Positions 7,389 to 16,808 of a stretch of 64,000 nucleotides of DNA are shown here, in pieces. A model generated the notes under the pieces. The model searched no databases, was not told where the DNA came from, and was given only the letters and a program-made list of their open reading frames with translations. Each line of letters begins with the position of its first letter. Position 1 is the stretch's first letter. Source of the DNA: Oceanobacter sp045430275 (lineage in GTDB: Bacteria; Pseudomonadota; Gammaproteobacteria; Pseudomonadales; Oceanobacteraceae); the NCBI GenBank assembly GCA_045430275.1, contig JAILXU010000010.1, forward strand, positions 62,001 to 126,000, read 5' to 3'. Position numbers and translations under genes: made by a program.

Positions 7389-8222
7389 TCAATCGGAATC
7401 GGGAGCTTGCACCTTGGCCAGAGGATAAATATCGAAACGGTTGGATTTTCCCGTCAGTGCATAACCCGGTGCCTTCCCTGCCAGCGGTGCGGCCTTACGG
7501 CCTCGCTTGACAACAACTCGACAGCGCGCGGCTGCCAGTGCCAACGACAACAGGTCATCCGCGTCCTGATCCTGTCCAACCAGCGAACGAAACGCCTGCA
7601 TGTCCTTTTTCACTTGAGCCGACCCCTTGGCATCTTCTCCAAACATCGGATCAAGATAAATAACATCCGACTTGACGGGCAAGTCAGCGCACTGAGCCAG
7701 ATACTGATGACTGCTCTGGTGCGTCAACTGAATGCGCGCCACAATTTCTGCAACATCAGCGTGCATGGCACCCCGAGCCAAGCCATCTTCCAACAAGGCT
7801 GCCACGACAGGATTACGCTCCACCGCAGAGACCTGACACCCCAGCGTGGCCAGCACAAACGAATCCCGTCCCAGACCTGCGGTTGCGTCCACTACCGTGG
7901 GTTTATAGGCTCCGGAAACACCGACAGCCTTGGCAATATCCTGCCCAAGACCTCCGCCAAAACGGCGGCGATGCGCCAACGCACCACTGACAAAGTCAGC
8001 CTTCACCTGTGCCTTGCCCTGCTCACCTTGTTGCAACACCAGACCATCGGCCCCCAGACACAAATGAAAGCCCGGCTGCTTCAGGCACGCAGGACCAGCC
8101 AATGTCAGTTGATACGTCGCCGCAATGCGCTGAGCTTCATGTTTAAGCGCAGGTATCAGGCAGGTCAGGGTAGGAGCAGGCATAGGAGTCAACATAGGTA
8201 TCAAAGGCAGGGACGCAGACAC
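7389..8222 (-). CDS. rsmJ: 16S rRNA m2G1516 methyltransferase RsmJ
   Basis: SAM-dependent methyltransferase acting on G1516 in the 3' domain of 16S rRNA. Recognisable elements: motif I VDATAGLGRDSFVLATLG (about residue 115), ERNPVVAALL, the DVIYLDPMFG catalytic segment and VVVKRGRKAAPLAG near the C-terminus. 277 residues from a GTG at 8222 preceded by GGAAGGGG; internal ATGs at residues 10 and 14 are alternative starts, and the N-terminal 25 residues are not conserved enough to decide. First gene of a minus-strand group with uppP and tsaB downstream of adk. Confidence 0.93.
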   Translation of the reverse strand: MSASLPLIPMLTPMPAPTLTCLIPALKHEAQRIAATYQLTLAGPACLKQPGFHLCLGADGLVLQQGEQGKAQVKADFVSGALAHRRRFGGGLGQDIAKAVGVSGAYKPTVVDATAGLGRDSFVLATLGCQVSAVERNPVVAALLEDGLARGAMHADVAEIVARIQLTHQSSHQYLAQCADLPVKSDVIYLDPMFGEDAKGSAQVKKDMQAFRSLVGQDQDADDLLSLALAAARCRVVVKRGRKAAPLAGKAPGYALTGKSNRFDIYPLAKVQAPDSD

Positions 8223-8237
8223 GCCCCTTCCATATCA

Positions 8238-9035
8238 TCAAACAAAGAAGAAGAACAAGGCACCGCCCAACAACAGGCGATAAATCACAAACGGCAACAT
8301 GCCAATACGATCGACCAGCGCCAGGAAGTAATGAATACCCAACCACGCACTGACACCGGAAACAGCCATACCAATGCCCAGCCATTCCCAGTCCACGCTA
8401 TCACTCACCTGCAACAGCTCGAAGGTTTTCAGGCCCGTCGCGGCCAGAATCAAAGGCACCGACAGATAGAAAGAGAAACGAGCCGCATCCAAACGACCAA
8501 AACCCACCAGCAAGGCCGCCGACATGGTGATGCCTGAACGAGACGTACCGGGAATCAGCGCCAGCGCCTGAGCAACACCAATAATCAACGCCAATATAAT
8601 AGTCATCTCAGCAAGACCGGAGCGGAATGGCTTGAAGCGATCCGCCAGCCCCAGCAAGATACCAAAACCAATGGTGGTCGCGGCAATCACCTCAACCGTC
8701 CGCAAGTGCATCTCAATCAGATCATTAAAGACCAGCCCAACCAACACGGCAGGAACAGTAGCAATCGCAATCATCCAGGATAAACGCGCGTCTTCATTGG
8801 GCTGAGCGGAAAAACCGGTACTGAGCCAACCCACGATCATGCGACTGATTTCAGAACGGAAGTACCAAACGACCGCAATCAGCGTCCCGAAATGAACGGC
8901 CACATCAAAAGCCAGCCCCTGATCATCCCACCCCAGAATCTGCGAAGGCAGAATCAGATGCGCTGAACTGGAAATTGGCAAAAATTCCGTAATCCCTTGC
9001 AGGATTGCCAAGACAAGCGTTTCAAAAATTCCCAC
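8238..9035 (-). CDS. uppP: Undecaprenyl-diphosphatase
   Basis: Integral membrane enzyme that dephosphorylates undecaprenyl pyrophosphate to recycle the lipid carrier of peptidoglycan and O-antigen; raised dosage gives bacitracin tolerance. The 265-residue protein has both family motifs: GITEFLPISSSAHLIL near residue 15 and PGTSRSGITMSAALL near residue 163, with about eight hydrophobic segments. The GTG start at 9035 is supported by GAGGA 7 nt upstream. It follows tsaB by 11 bp and is probably cotranscribed. Confidence 0.97.
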   Translation of the reverse strand: MGIFETLVLAILQGITEFLPISSSAHLILPSQILGWDDQGLAFDVAVHFGTLIAVVWYFRSEISRMIVGWLSTGFSAQPNEDARLSWMIAIATVPAVLVGLVFNDLIEMHLRTVEVIAATTIGFGILLGLADRFKPFRSGLAEMTIILALIIGVAQALALIPGTSRSGITMSAALLVGFGRLDAARFSFYLSVPLILAATGLKTFELLQVSDSVDWEWLGIGMAVSGVSAWLGIHYFLALVDRIGMLPFVIYRLLLGGALFFFFV

Positions 9036-9046
9036 GTATAAATCCT

Positions 9047-9739
9047 CTAACGTTTGAGCAGGGATGGCTGCTCGTCCAGTTTCTTCCAGGCGACAGAGTC
9101 GCGTAAATATACTGGCGGGTGATTCTCGACACCAGAGAATTTACCCTGCTGCCAGGCTGACCTGACCGAAGACACCACAAAAGACGCCAATGGTTCAACT
9201 GCGTCCACTACCGACTCTGCAGAGTCGCCCCCAGACGGCAACAGGGCGACACCATTGCCCAGCCACTCACCGTCAAAACCCGCCAAATCCTGCACACATT
9301 GCTCGGGCGTACCCACGCGTTCGCTTCCCATCAAAACCGCCATCCCATTCTCCATGCGATAACGCCCCCAAAAGACCTCCCCCATGTGCGCATTCATCAC
9401 TGCAGCAATACAAGCTCCTTCCTGGTGCGCTCGTGCAGCCGCCAGCATCTCCAGACTGGACACTCCCAGAACCGGAATACCCAGCCCCAGAGTCATTCCC
9501 TGAACCAGACTGAGCGCAATACGAATGCCCGTGAACGAACCGGGGCCACGTCCGAAGGCGATGCCATCCAGTTGCTGCTTGCTGATGCCACCTTGTTGCA
9601 AGATTTCATCAATCAATGGCAACAGACGCTGGGCATGGCGGCGCGGTTGATGCTCTTCCAGGCTGATCACCTGTTCACCCATCGACAAGGCAACTGAACA
9701 CAGGGAAGAAGACGCATCAACGATCAACAAATTGGCCAT
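9047..9739 (-). CDS. tsaB: tRNA threonylcarbamoyladenosine biosynthesis protein TsaB
   Basis: Non-catalytic ASKHA-fold partner of TsaD and TsaE in making t6A37 on ANN-decoding tRNAs. The 230-residue protein begins MANLLIVDASSSLCSVAL and has the family motif GRGPGSFTGIRIALSLVQG near residue 64. Located between adk and uppP; adk has a terminator in front of it, so tsaB probably has its own promoter or relies on read-through. Essential in most relatives. Confidence 0.96.
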   Translation of the reverse strand: MANLLIVDASSSLCSVALSMGEQVISLEEHQPRRHAQRLLPLIDEILQQGGISKQQLDGIAFGRGPGSFTGIRIALSLVQGMTLGLGIPVLGVSSLEMLAAARAHQEGACIAAVMNAHMGEVFWGRYRMENGMAVLMGSERVGTPEQCVQDLAGFDGEWLGNGVALLPSGGDSAESVVDAVEPLASFVVSSVRSAWQQGKFSGVENHPPVYLRDSVAWKKLDEQPSLLKR

Positions 9740-9836
9740 GGCTTAAACGGCTCCGGTGAGAAAAGCGCCGATTATAGCAACCGCATGTATCGGGGCCAGC
9801 TTCTGTACCCGATAACTGCAACCCATAAACCACAGA

Positions 9837-9870
9837 CACAAAAAAAGGGCTTCAACAGAAGCCCTTTTTT
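9837..9870 (-). terminator. Rho-independent terminator downstream of adk
   Basis: Perfect stem GGGCTTC/GAAGCCC (9847-9864) with a 4-nt loop, followed on the minus strand by a run of Ts; also T6 on the plus side. It ends 31 bp after the adk stop. Confidence 0.9.
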
Positions 9871-9901
9871 ACTCTGGCAGTGAACACTGCCAAATTCACG
9901 A

Positions 9902-10555
9902 TCAGCCCAGTGCTTTCATCACATTGCCAGCGATGTCTTGCAAGGAGCCAACACCTTCAATGTGGCTGTAAACCGGCGCAGCATCGTCTTTACGCTCGGC
10001 CAGTCCCTTATAAAAAGCAACCAGCGGTTCGGTTTGCTCATGATAGATCGCCAGACGCTTGCGAATGGTTTCTTCCTGGTCGTCATCACGCTGAACCAGG
10101 TCTTCACCGGTTTCATCATCCTTGCCATCCGCTTTTGGCGGATTGTAAACAACGTGATAAACACGACCGGAAGCCGGGTGCACCCGACGGCCGCCCAAAC
10201 GCTTGACAATTTCTTCGTCTTCTACATCGATCTCAACCACATGGTCAATGACCACTCCGACTTCGATCATGGCTTCAGCCTGAGGAATCGTGCGAGGGAA
10301 GCCATCAAACAGGAAACCGTTCTTGCAGTCGTCTTGCTGGATACGCTCTTTCACCAGACCAATGATGATTTCGTCAGAAACCAGACCACCGGTTTCCATA
10401 ATCTCTTTCACTTTCAGGCCCAGCTCGCTTCCAGCCTTAACCGCTGCACGCAGCATATCGCCCGTAGAGATTTGCGGGATTTCAAACTTTTCACAGATAT
10501 ACTGAGCCTGAGTGCCCTTACCGGCACCTGGTGCCCCCAACAAAATTACGCGCAT
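9902..10555 (-). CDS. adk: Adenylate kinase
   Basis: Interconverts ATP + AMP and 2 ADP. The P-loop is at the N-terminus (MRVILLGAPGAGKGTQ), the AMP-binding signature is FLFDGFPRTIPQAEAM, and the long LID domain is present (GGRRVHPASGRVYHVVYN to about residue 167). 217 residues, normal for the long bacterial form without zinc-binding cysteines in the LID. Transcribed alone between its own promoter region and a strong terminator. Confidence 0.98.
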   Translation of the reverse strand: MRVILLGAPGAGKGTQAQYICEKFEIPQISTGDMLRAAVKAGSELGLKVKEIMETGGLVSDEIIIGLVKERIQQDDCKNGFLFDGFPRTIPQAEAMIEVGVVIDHVVEIDVEDEEIVKRLGGRRVHPASGRVYHVVYNPPKADGKDDETGEDLVQRDDDQEETIRKRLAIYHEQTEPLVAFYKGLAERKDDAAPVYSHIEGVGSLQDIAGNVMKALG

Positions 10556-10592
10556 GCGTACACCCCTCGTGGTAATGAAATGGAATCCTTCC

Positions 10593-10630
10593 GGTTAAAA
10601 TTATTGTATATTTTTTAACCAGTATGAAAA
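10593..10630 (-). promoter_or_regulatory. adk promoter with overlapping inverted repeat
   Basis: Minus strand: -35 TTTTCA (10625-10630), 16-bp spacer, -10 TACAAT (10603-10608), 38-75 bp before the adk start. An 8-bp perfect inverted repeat GGTTAAAA...TTTTAACC (10593-10600 and 10613-10620, 12-nt centre) straddles the -10 box and could be an operator. Promoter hexamers are only moderate matches. Confidence 0.4.
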
Positions 10631-10891
10631 ATCAGATTTAAACCTTACTCTGGCCACTGGTTCGACTCAACCATTGTGAGCAAAAACCCGCAGCGTGAAC
10701 GCACGACTTTGGTATACAGAAATTACGCCCTTACACTCCCAATTCGGTAGTTTCACTCGGGTACAAGTCCCATTACCGGCCATCGTTGCAGATCACCTTA
10801 TACTTTTGTATTCCCCACAGAGAAGCATGACCACACCTATCATCGCCCTCAAGCTCGGGGGTTTGGAGATGTGGCCACCGGGTTTGATGCC
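10631..10891. other. Intergenic region between adk and ppc
   Basis: About 260 bp with no gene, RNA or repeat that I can support. A 66-codon open frame crosses it but has no family resemblance and no good ribosome binding site. A weak ACCGG...CCGGT dyad just after the ppc stop lacks a T-run. Confidence 0.4.
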
Positions 10892-13540
10892 TTAACCGGT
10901 ATTTCGCATCCCGGCAGCAATCCCTGCCATGGTGACCATCAGTGCCTGTTCCACTTCATGACTCACCATGTCCGGCTGCTGACGCTCCCGATACAGCAAC
11001 TCGGCCTGTAAATAGTGCAACGGGTCGGTATAAGGATCGCGCACCGCCATGGAACTGCGCAAAATGGGCATACCATCCAGCAATTGCTGCTGGCCATTCA
11101 CCGCCAGAACCTGCTTGTGAACACGCCCCAAACGCAGACGCAACTGGCTACCCAGCATCTGCAAGTCTGGCTCGACCAGCCGCGATTCGTAATAATGAGC
11201 GATTGACGGATCGGCCTTGGAACTGACCATTTCCAGCATATCAATGTAGGTACGGAAGAACGGCCATTCCCGATACATACCTTGCAACTGTTCCAGATTG
11301 CCTTGCTCTGCCTGAGCTGTCAGCGCTTCATCAGCTCCCAGCCAGGCCGGTAACATCAAGCGCATTTGCGTCCAGGCGAAAATCCACGGAATGGCGCGCA
11401 GGGATTCGATACCACCGTCACTTTTGCGGCGGGCCGGACGACTGCCCAGCGCCAGTTTTCCCAACTCCTGTTCTGGCGTCGCTGTACGAAAGTAGCGCAC
11501 AAACTCGGGGGTATCGCGTACGACCGCTCGATACGAAGCCACCGCTGTTTCTGCCAACTGATGCATGGTGTCGCGCCAGTCATCTCGCGCAGGCTGTGGT
11601 GGAATCAGGTTAGCTTCCAGCACCGACGCCACGTAAACCCGCAAATTACGCTCAGCCACGCTGGGCAGCCCGAACTTGAAGCGAATCATCTCGCCCTGCT
11701 CGGTCACGCGCAGACCGGCCTGAACCGAACCGGGAGGTTGCGCCAGAATCGCCCGATGAGCCGGGCCGCCGCCACGACCGACCGAACCACCACGACCGTG
11801 GAACAGAGTCAATTTCATGTCCATCTCATCCGCGACCTCCAGCAAGCGCTCCTGGGTTTGATACTGCGCCCAGACAGCCGCCAATTGACCGGCGTCTTTG
11901 GAAGAATCAGAGTAACCAATCATCACCTGCTGACACTGCTGGCTGTAGTCTCGATACCAGTCAATGGCCCACAAACGCTGCATTCTGGCAGCAGACTGTT
12001 GCAGGTCATCCAGCGTCTCGAACAGAGGCACCACCGGGAAGTGCGCTCGCACGCCGGAATCCTGCAGCAACAACGCCACACTCAACACATCCGAGGGTTC
12101 ACTGGCCATGGAGATGATGTAACAGGTAACGCCATCACCGGCTTCCGTCGCCAGCAGGGCCACGGTGTCGAGCACTTCACGAACGTTGTCCGAAGGCGTC
12201 CAGTGACGGGGAATCAGAGGGCGGCGTGACTGCAGCTCCTTGAGTAGAAAAGCCTGCTTTTCTTCTTCCGGCCAATCGGCGTAACCGGGCTGACCGTAGT
12301 AATCGCAAATTTCAGTCAGGACTTCCGTGTGACGAGAAGATTCCTGACGCACATCCAACCGTACCAATGTCAGTCCGAAGCAAGCAACGCGACGCAGGGT
12401 ATCCAGCAAATTGCCATTGGCAATCGTATCCAGCCCCTGCTCCAGCAAGCTGCGATAACACAACTGCAGCGGCTCCATGATCTCGTCCAGATGCTGCAGC
12501 GGGGCCAGTGTGTCCGAAACACTCTCTCCCCGAGTCGCTGCTGCCGCCCAGGTTTTGGTGTCTTGCAGACGCCGACGCAACTGATGCATACAAGCCCGAT
12601 ATGGCTCATCACGCTGATGCGGAAATGCTCGTTTCAACTCGGCTGAAGCCGCTGACATCGATAATTGCTGGCCCAGACATTCGATGTCCTTCAGCAGCAG
12701 ATCTGCCGCCATCCAGCGTGACAGATACAACACCTCACGGGTCACAACCGCTGTCACATTCGGGTTGCCATCACGGTCTCCGCCCATCCAGGACGCAAAC
12801 CGAACCGGCGCAGCATCCAGTGACAAGCGCTTACCGCCACGCTGCAGCAGTTCATCATCAATATCGCGCAACAGAGCCGGAATTGCTTCCCACAAGGAGT
12901 TTTCAACCACAGCAAAGCCCCAGCGAGCTTCATCCACGGCGGTTGGGCGTTGCTTCCGAATTTCATCCGTGCGCCAGATTTCTTCCACCACCGAGGCCAA
13001 TTGGCGGTCGATGGCTGCCAGTTGCGGGTGTTCCGGGTGGTAGTCATCACGTTGTTGTAACAGACGGGCGATCAGGTCGTATTTCTGGATCAAGGTACGG
13101 CGGGTCACTTCAGTTGGGTGAGCGGTCAGAACCAGCTCAATATTCAGGTCACTGATGGCCTGGCCCAGGGTGTCGGGGGCGATATCACGCTGCTGCAACC
13201 GGTCAAGCAAGTCGGGCAGCATGTCATCGGCCAGAGATTTGAGTTCTTCTGTGCGTCGCCAGGTGGCGCTGTGTTGTTGATCGGCAATATTGGCCAGATT
13301 CAGAAACTGGTTAAACCCTCGCACCACTGGCAGCAAGTCGTGTTCCGACAAGGCTTTTAGCTGGGCGATCAGCTTGTCTCGTTCACCCAGGTCATGCGAT
13401 CCAGACGCCAGCTTGGCCTGCTGTCGAATGGCTTCAATGCGCTCCAGCATTTCCGGCCCATGCTGGTTCTCAATGGTCTGCCCCAACATATTGCCAAGGC
13501 GTTTGACCTTGTCTCGTAATACCGGGTCCAGTTGACTCAT
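10892..13540 (-). CDS. ppc: Phosphoenolpyruvate carboxylase
   Basis: Anaplerotic enzyme adding bicarbonate to PEP to give oxaloacetate. 882 residues from ATG 13540 (MSQLDPVLRD), chosen because AGAGGAG lies 7 nt upstream; longer in-frame extensions have no family support. Active-site motifs: VLTAHPTEVTRRT near residue 137, FHGRGGSVGRGGGPAHRA near residue 580 and GYSDSSKDAG near residue 545. The C-terminus ends GIAAGMRNTG, the conserved tail that reaches the active site. Monocistronic, with 167 bp to mazG upstream. Confidence 0.98.
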   Translation of the reverse strand: MSQLDPVLRDKVKRLGNMLGQTIENQHGPEMLERIEAIRQQAKLASGSHDLGERDKLIAQLKALSEHDLLPVVRGFNQFLNLANIADQQHSATWRRTEELKSLADDMLPDLLDRLQQRDIAPDTLGQAISDLNIELVLTAHPTEVTRRTLIQKYDLIARLLQQRDDYHPEHPQLAAIDRQLASVVEEIWRTDEIRKQRPTAVDEARWGFAVVENSLWEAIPALLRDIDDELLQRGGKRLSLDAAPVRFASWMGGDRDGNPNVTAVVTREVLYLSRWMAADLLLKDIECLGQQLSMSAASAELKRAFPHQRDEPYRACMHQLRRRLQDTKTWAAAATRGESVSDTLAPLQHLDEIMEPLQLCYRSLLEQGLDTIANGNLLDTLRRVACFGLTLVRLDVRQESSRHTEVLTEICDYYGQPGYADWPEEEKQAFLLKELQSRRPLIPRHWTPSDNVREVLDTVALLATEAGDGVTCYIISMASEPSDVLSVALLLQDSGVRAHFPVVPLFETLDDLQQSAARMQRLWAIDWYRDYSQQCQQVMIGYSDSSKDAGQLAAVWAQYQTQERLLEVADEMDMKLTLFHGRGGSVGRGGGPAHRAILAQPPGSVQAGLRVTEQGEMIRFKFGLPSVAERNLRVYVASVLEANLIPPQPARDDWRDTMHQLAETAVASYRAVVRDTPEFVRYFRTATPEQELGKLALGSRPARRKSDGGIESLRAIPWIFAWTQMRLMLPAWLGADEALTAQAEQGNLEQLQGMYREWPFFRTYIDMLEMVSSKADPSIAHYYESRLVEPDLQMLGSQLRLRLGRVHKQVLAVNGQQQLLDGMPILRSSMAVRDPYTDPLHYLQAELLYRERQQPDMVSHEVEQALMVTMAGIAAGMRNTG

Positions 13541-13707
13541 CCCCATACTCCTCTGAAGCTGAATACACTGCCTGATCCGGGGCCTGTCGCAGCCACCTAC
13601 GATCAAACACTCCCGAACAGTAAAGCAGGGAAACCATGATTCAGAAAAGACACTTTGGTCGTGTTGTCAGCTTACTTTTGTTGCAGAGGCCAGAGATGAC
13701 AACTTCA

Positions 13708-14556
13708 TCACGACAAATGAGGTAACAAGCCCTGTTTCTCCAGCCGTTTGGCTTCTTGCCAGGCCTGTTCCATTTGAGCCAGAGTGGCGTTATCGAAACC
13801 GCCGTAATATTCATTCACAACCCGTTCAACGTGCGCAAAGCGGGAACGAAACCGCTGATTGGTGCCACGCACAGCGACTTCTGGATCAATGCTTTTCAGG
13901 CGAGCCAGATTGGTGACGGCAAACAGCAAGTCACCAATTTCCGCTTCCAGTCGCTGTTGATCACCACTGGCCAGCTCAACCCGAACTTCCTGCAGCTCTT
14001 CTTCAATTTTATCCAGTACCAAACGGGCATCTGCCCAGTCAAACCCCACACGTGAGGCCTTTTTCTGCAGCTTCACCGCCCGCGACAAACCGGGCAATGT
14101 GACCGGTACATCGCCCAGCCAATCCGTCGGAGATACATGGCCTGCGGCTTCTGCCAGACGTTTTTCCTCAGCCTTGATGGCGTTCCAGGTGGCCACAATC
14201 TGTGCGTCATCCTGCACCGCATCGGGCGCACGCTCAGCGTTCAGGTCTTGACCAGGAAATACGTGCGGGTGGCGTCGAATCAGTTTTCGTACCAGCTTGT
14301 CGATGACACTGGCGAGCGTGAAGCTGCCCTGCTCCTCTCCCAGCCTGGCATAAAAAATGACCTGAAACATCAGGTCACCCAGCTCTTCTTCCAGGTGTGG
14401 CCAGTCAGCCCGCTCAATGGCATCGGCCACTTCGTAAGCCTCTTCCAGTGTGTGCGGCACAATGGAAGCGAAGTCCTGCTTCAGATCCCAAGGACAACCC
14501 GTTTCCGGGTTGCGCAAACGGGCCATCAGGTAAATAAGGTCATCCAGCGTGTGCAT
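13708..14556 (-). CDS. mazG: Nucleoside triphosphate pyrophosphohydrolase MazG
   Basis: All-alpha NTP pyrophosphohydrolase that hydrolyses (d)NTPs to NMPs plus PPi. Two tandem MazG domains are visible: the first with GCPWDLKQDFASIVPHTLEE then EELGDLMFQVIFYARL, the second with EEELQEV then EIGDLLFAVTNLARL, supplying the EExxE...ExxD metal ligands. 282 residues. The start overlaps the relA stop by 1 bp (TGATG), so it is coupled to relA, as in E. coli where MazG lowers ppGpp. Confidence 0.96.
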   Translation of the reverse strand: MHTLDDLIYLMARLRNPETGCPWDLKQDFASIVPHTLEEAYEVADAIERADWPHLEEELGDLMFQVIFYARLGEEQGSFTLASVIDKLVRKLIRRHPHVFPGQDLNAERAPDAVQDDAQIVATWNAIKAEEKRLAEAAGHVSPTDWLGDVPVTLPGLSRAVKLQKKASRVGFDWADARLVLDKIEEELQEVRVELASGDQQRLEAEIGDLLFAVTNLARLKSIDPEVAVRGTNQRFRSRFAHVERVVNEYYGGFDNATLAQMEQAWQEAKRLEKQGLLPHLS

Positions 14557-16808
14557 CAGGCTTCTCCTGTACGAATACGGCGGGCAGACATCACATTGGG
14601 AAGCTGTTCCACCTCGTTAATGACCGTCGACAGGTTTTGCAAGCTGTCCATTTCTACGGTCAACTGCATGCTGGCGGTGTTGTCTCCCCGGTTGGATTGG
14701 GTATTGACGCCGATCACATTGACCTTTTTATTGGCCATGACCATGCTGACATCCCGCAGCAAGCCGGTTCGATCGTAGGCCAGAATGGATATCTCGACCG
14801 GATAGGTCTGGCTCGGTTGCATTCCCCAGCTCACTTGCAGGATGCGATTCGGTTCAATCGCTTCCATGTGCAACAAGTTCGGACAATCACTGCGGTGCAC
14901 AACCACGCCACGCCCCTGGGAGACAAATCCACTGATTTGATCGCCGGGCAAAGGCTGACAACAGTTGGCGATCTGAGTCATCAAATTGCCAACCCCTTCG
15001 ATAAAAATGTCATCACTGCCTGTCCCGGAGGCCTGGGAAGACGGTGTACGCACCAGCGGCAGATCTTCTTGTTGCCGGTCATCGCCATCCGTTTGTTTCA
15101 GCAGCGTATGCACCACTTGTCCGACACGGACATCACCGGCACCCACCGCCGCAAACAGATCATTGGTCGATTTGACGTTCAAGGCTTCGGCGACCCCCTG
15201 CAAGGGAGCCTGAGATAAATCCAGCCGATCCAGCTCACGCAGCACCATTTGGCGGCCTTCGGCCAGATTCTGATCCCGCGCCTGACGCTTGAACCACTGC
15301 GCCACCTTGGCTCTGGCCCGACTGGTGTTCAGATACCCCGAATCCGGGTACAGCCAGTCACGACTGGGGTGAGCATCCGGATGCGTCAGGACTTCAACCT
15401 GATCACCATTTTCAAGCTGACGCCTCAAGGTGCCCATGCGGCCATTGATTTTGGCCCCCCGGCAATGGTGGCCAATTTCAGTATGCACCCGGTAGGCGAA
15501 GTCCAGCGCCGTGGATTCGGGCGGCAAATCGACCACGTGCCCATCCGGTGTGAACACATAGATCCGGTCCGGGTTGATATCCGCCCGCAGCTCCTGTGCG
15601 AGGTCAGGTAAATCATCAATTTCTTCGTGCCATTCCAGCACTTGTCGCAGCCAGGAAATTTTCTGCTCATAGCCCTGATCCTTGCTACTGCCGGTGTCTG
15701 TTCCCTTGTACAACCAGTGTGCGCACACGCCCAGTTCAGCGTCTTCGTGCATTTCGTTGGTGCGAATCTGGATTTCGATGACCTTGCCTTCCGGGCCAAC
15801 CACGGCGGTGTGCAGAGAGCGATAGCCATTCTCTTTCGGGTTGGCGATGTAGTCATCAAACTCACCACTGATCGGACGCCAGAGCACATGCACTGTCCCC
15901 ATGGCGCGGTAACAATCGGGCACACTGTCGACCAGAATACGTAACGCTCGAATGTCATAAATCTGGCTGAAATCCAGACTTTTGCGGCTCATCTTCCGCC
16001 AGATGCTGTAAATATGCTTGGCTCGGCCATACACATCACAGCGCACCCCGGTGGTCTGAAGCTCGTCTTTCAGACGATAGACCACGGTATCAATGTACTT
16101 CTGTCGGTCGAGGCGTTTTTCATCCAGTAAGGTTGCGATTTTCTTGTAGGAATCGGACTGCATGTAACGGAATGCCAGATCTTCCAGCTCCCATTTCAGA
16201 TGACCAATACCCAGGCGGTGAGCCAGCGGGGCGTAAATATGAAACACCTCTTCGGCCACCTTGCGTCGCTTGTCAGGAGGACTGTCCTTGACGGCTCGAA
16301 TGGCGGAGGTTCGTTCAGCCAGCTTGATCAGCGCCACACGCACATCGTCGACCATGGCGACCAGCATCTTGCGCAGATTTTCAACCTGATCTTCACGCTT
16401 GCCCAACGCCGGTTCACCGGAGGCGTTCTGAATCGCACTGATGGCGGCCATCCGCAGCACGCCTTCAATCAGCTTCGCCACGGTTTCGCCAAATTCGCGC
16501 TCAACCTTTTGTAACGACAAACGCCCTTCCCGCACCGCACGATAGAGCAATGCAGCAATGATGGATTCGGTATCCAGCCGCAAATCCATCAGAATCTGGG
16601 CCATTTCCAACCCCATCTGGACACTATCAACCGTCCAGTAGGTTTGATTGGCAATGGCTTCGTCTGATAACTGCTTGGCCAGTGCCAGAGCACCTTTCAA
16701 ACGCTCTGGATGACGCAGGTCGTACACCTGTTCGATGCTTTCCAGCCAACGATCAACATCCAGCGAACCGTCGTGCCAGAGCGGGTGTTCCTGTCGAACC
16801 TTAACCAT
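14556..16808 (-). CDS. relA: (p)ppGpp synthetase RelA
   Basis: Ribosome-associated alarmone synthetase of the stringent response. Order of domains over 750 residues: degenerate HD hydrolase domain (the HD motif is replaced, IIAALLYRAVREGRL), synthetase domain with GEFDDYIANPKENGYRSLH, TGS domain (YVFTPDGHVVDLP), zinc-finger-like region with CCQPLPGD, and a C-terminal ACT domain (VEISILAYDRTGLLRDVS). Loss of the HD residues means synthesis only, so a SpoT should be encoded elsewhere. GGAGG lies 6 nt before ATG 16808; it overlaps the rlmD stop by 8 bp. Confidence 0.97.
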   Translation of the reverse strand: MVKVRQEHPLWHDGSLDVDRWLESIEQVYDLRHPERLKGALALAKQLSDEAIANQTYWTVDSVQMGLEMAQILMDLRLDTESIIAALLYRAVREGRLSLQKVEREFGETVAKLIEGVLRMAAISAIQNASGEPALGKREDQVENLRKMLVAMVDDVRVALIKLAERTSAIRAVKDSPPDKRRKVAEEVFHIYAPLAHRLGIGHLKWELEDLAFRYMQSDSYKKIATLLDEKRLDRQKYIDTVVYRLKDELQTTGVRCDVYGRAKHIYSIWRKMSRKSLDFSQIYDIRALRILVDSVPDCYRAMGTVHVLWRPISGEFDDYIANPKENGYRSLHTAVVGPEGKVIEIQIRTNEMHEDAELGVCAHWLYKGTDTGSSKDQGYEQKISWLRQVLEWHEEIDDLPDLAQELRADINPDRIYVFTPDGHVVDLPPESTALDFAYRVHTEIGHHCRGAKINGRMGTLRRQLENGDQVEVLTHPDAHPSRDWLYPDSGYLNTSRARAKVAQWFKRQARDQNLAEGRQMVLRELDRLDLSQAPLQGVAEALNVKSTNDLFAAVGAGDVRVGQVVHTLLKQTDGDDRQQEDLPLVRTPSSQASGTGSDDIFIEGVGNLMTQIANCCQPLPGDQISGFVSQGRGVVVHRSDCPNLLHMEAIEPNRILQVSWGMQPSQTYPVEISILAYDRTGLLRDVSMVMANKKVNVIGVNTQSNRGDNTASMQLTVEMDSLQNLSTVINEVEQLPNVMSARRIRTGEA

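Noticed and set aside
7407..8537. A 376-codon plus-strand frame opposite rsmJ and uppP
   Set aside because: Covers two clear minus-strand genes, Gln/Arg/His-rich shadow composition, no motif.
10695..10895. A 66-codon frame filling part of the adk-ppc gap
   Set aside because: GTG start without ribosome binding site, no homology signal, and it runs into the ppc stop region.
11366..12229. A 287-codon plus-strand frame opposite ppc
   Set aside because: Antisense shadow of a secure gene; no ribosome binding site or domain.
14556..16808. Bifunctional Rel/SpoT enzyme
   Set aside because: The HD hydrolase motif is replaced by YRAVRE-type sequence, the synthetase has EFDD, and the neighbours are mazG and rlmD, so it is RelA.
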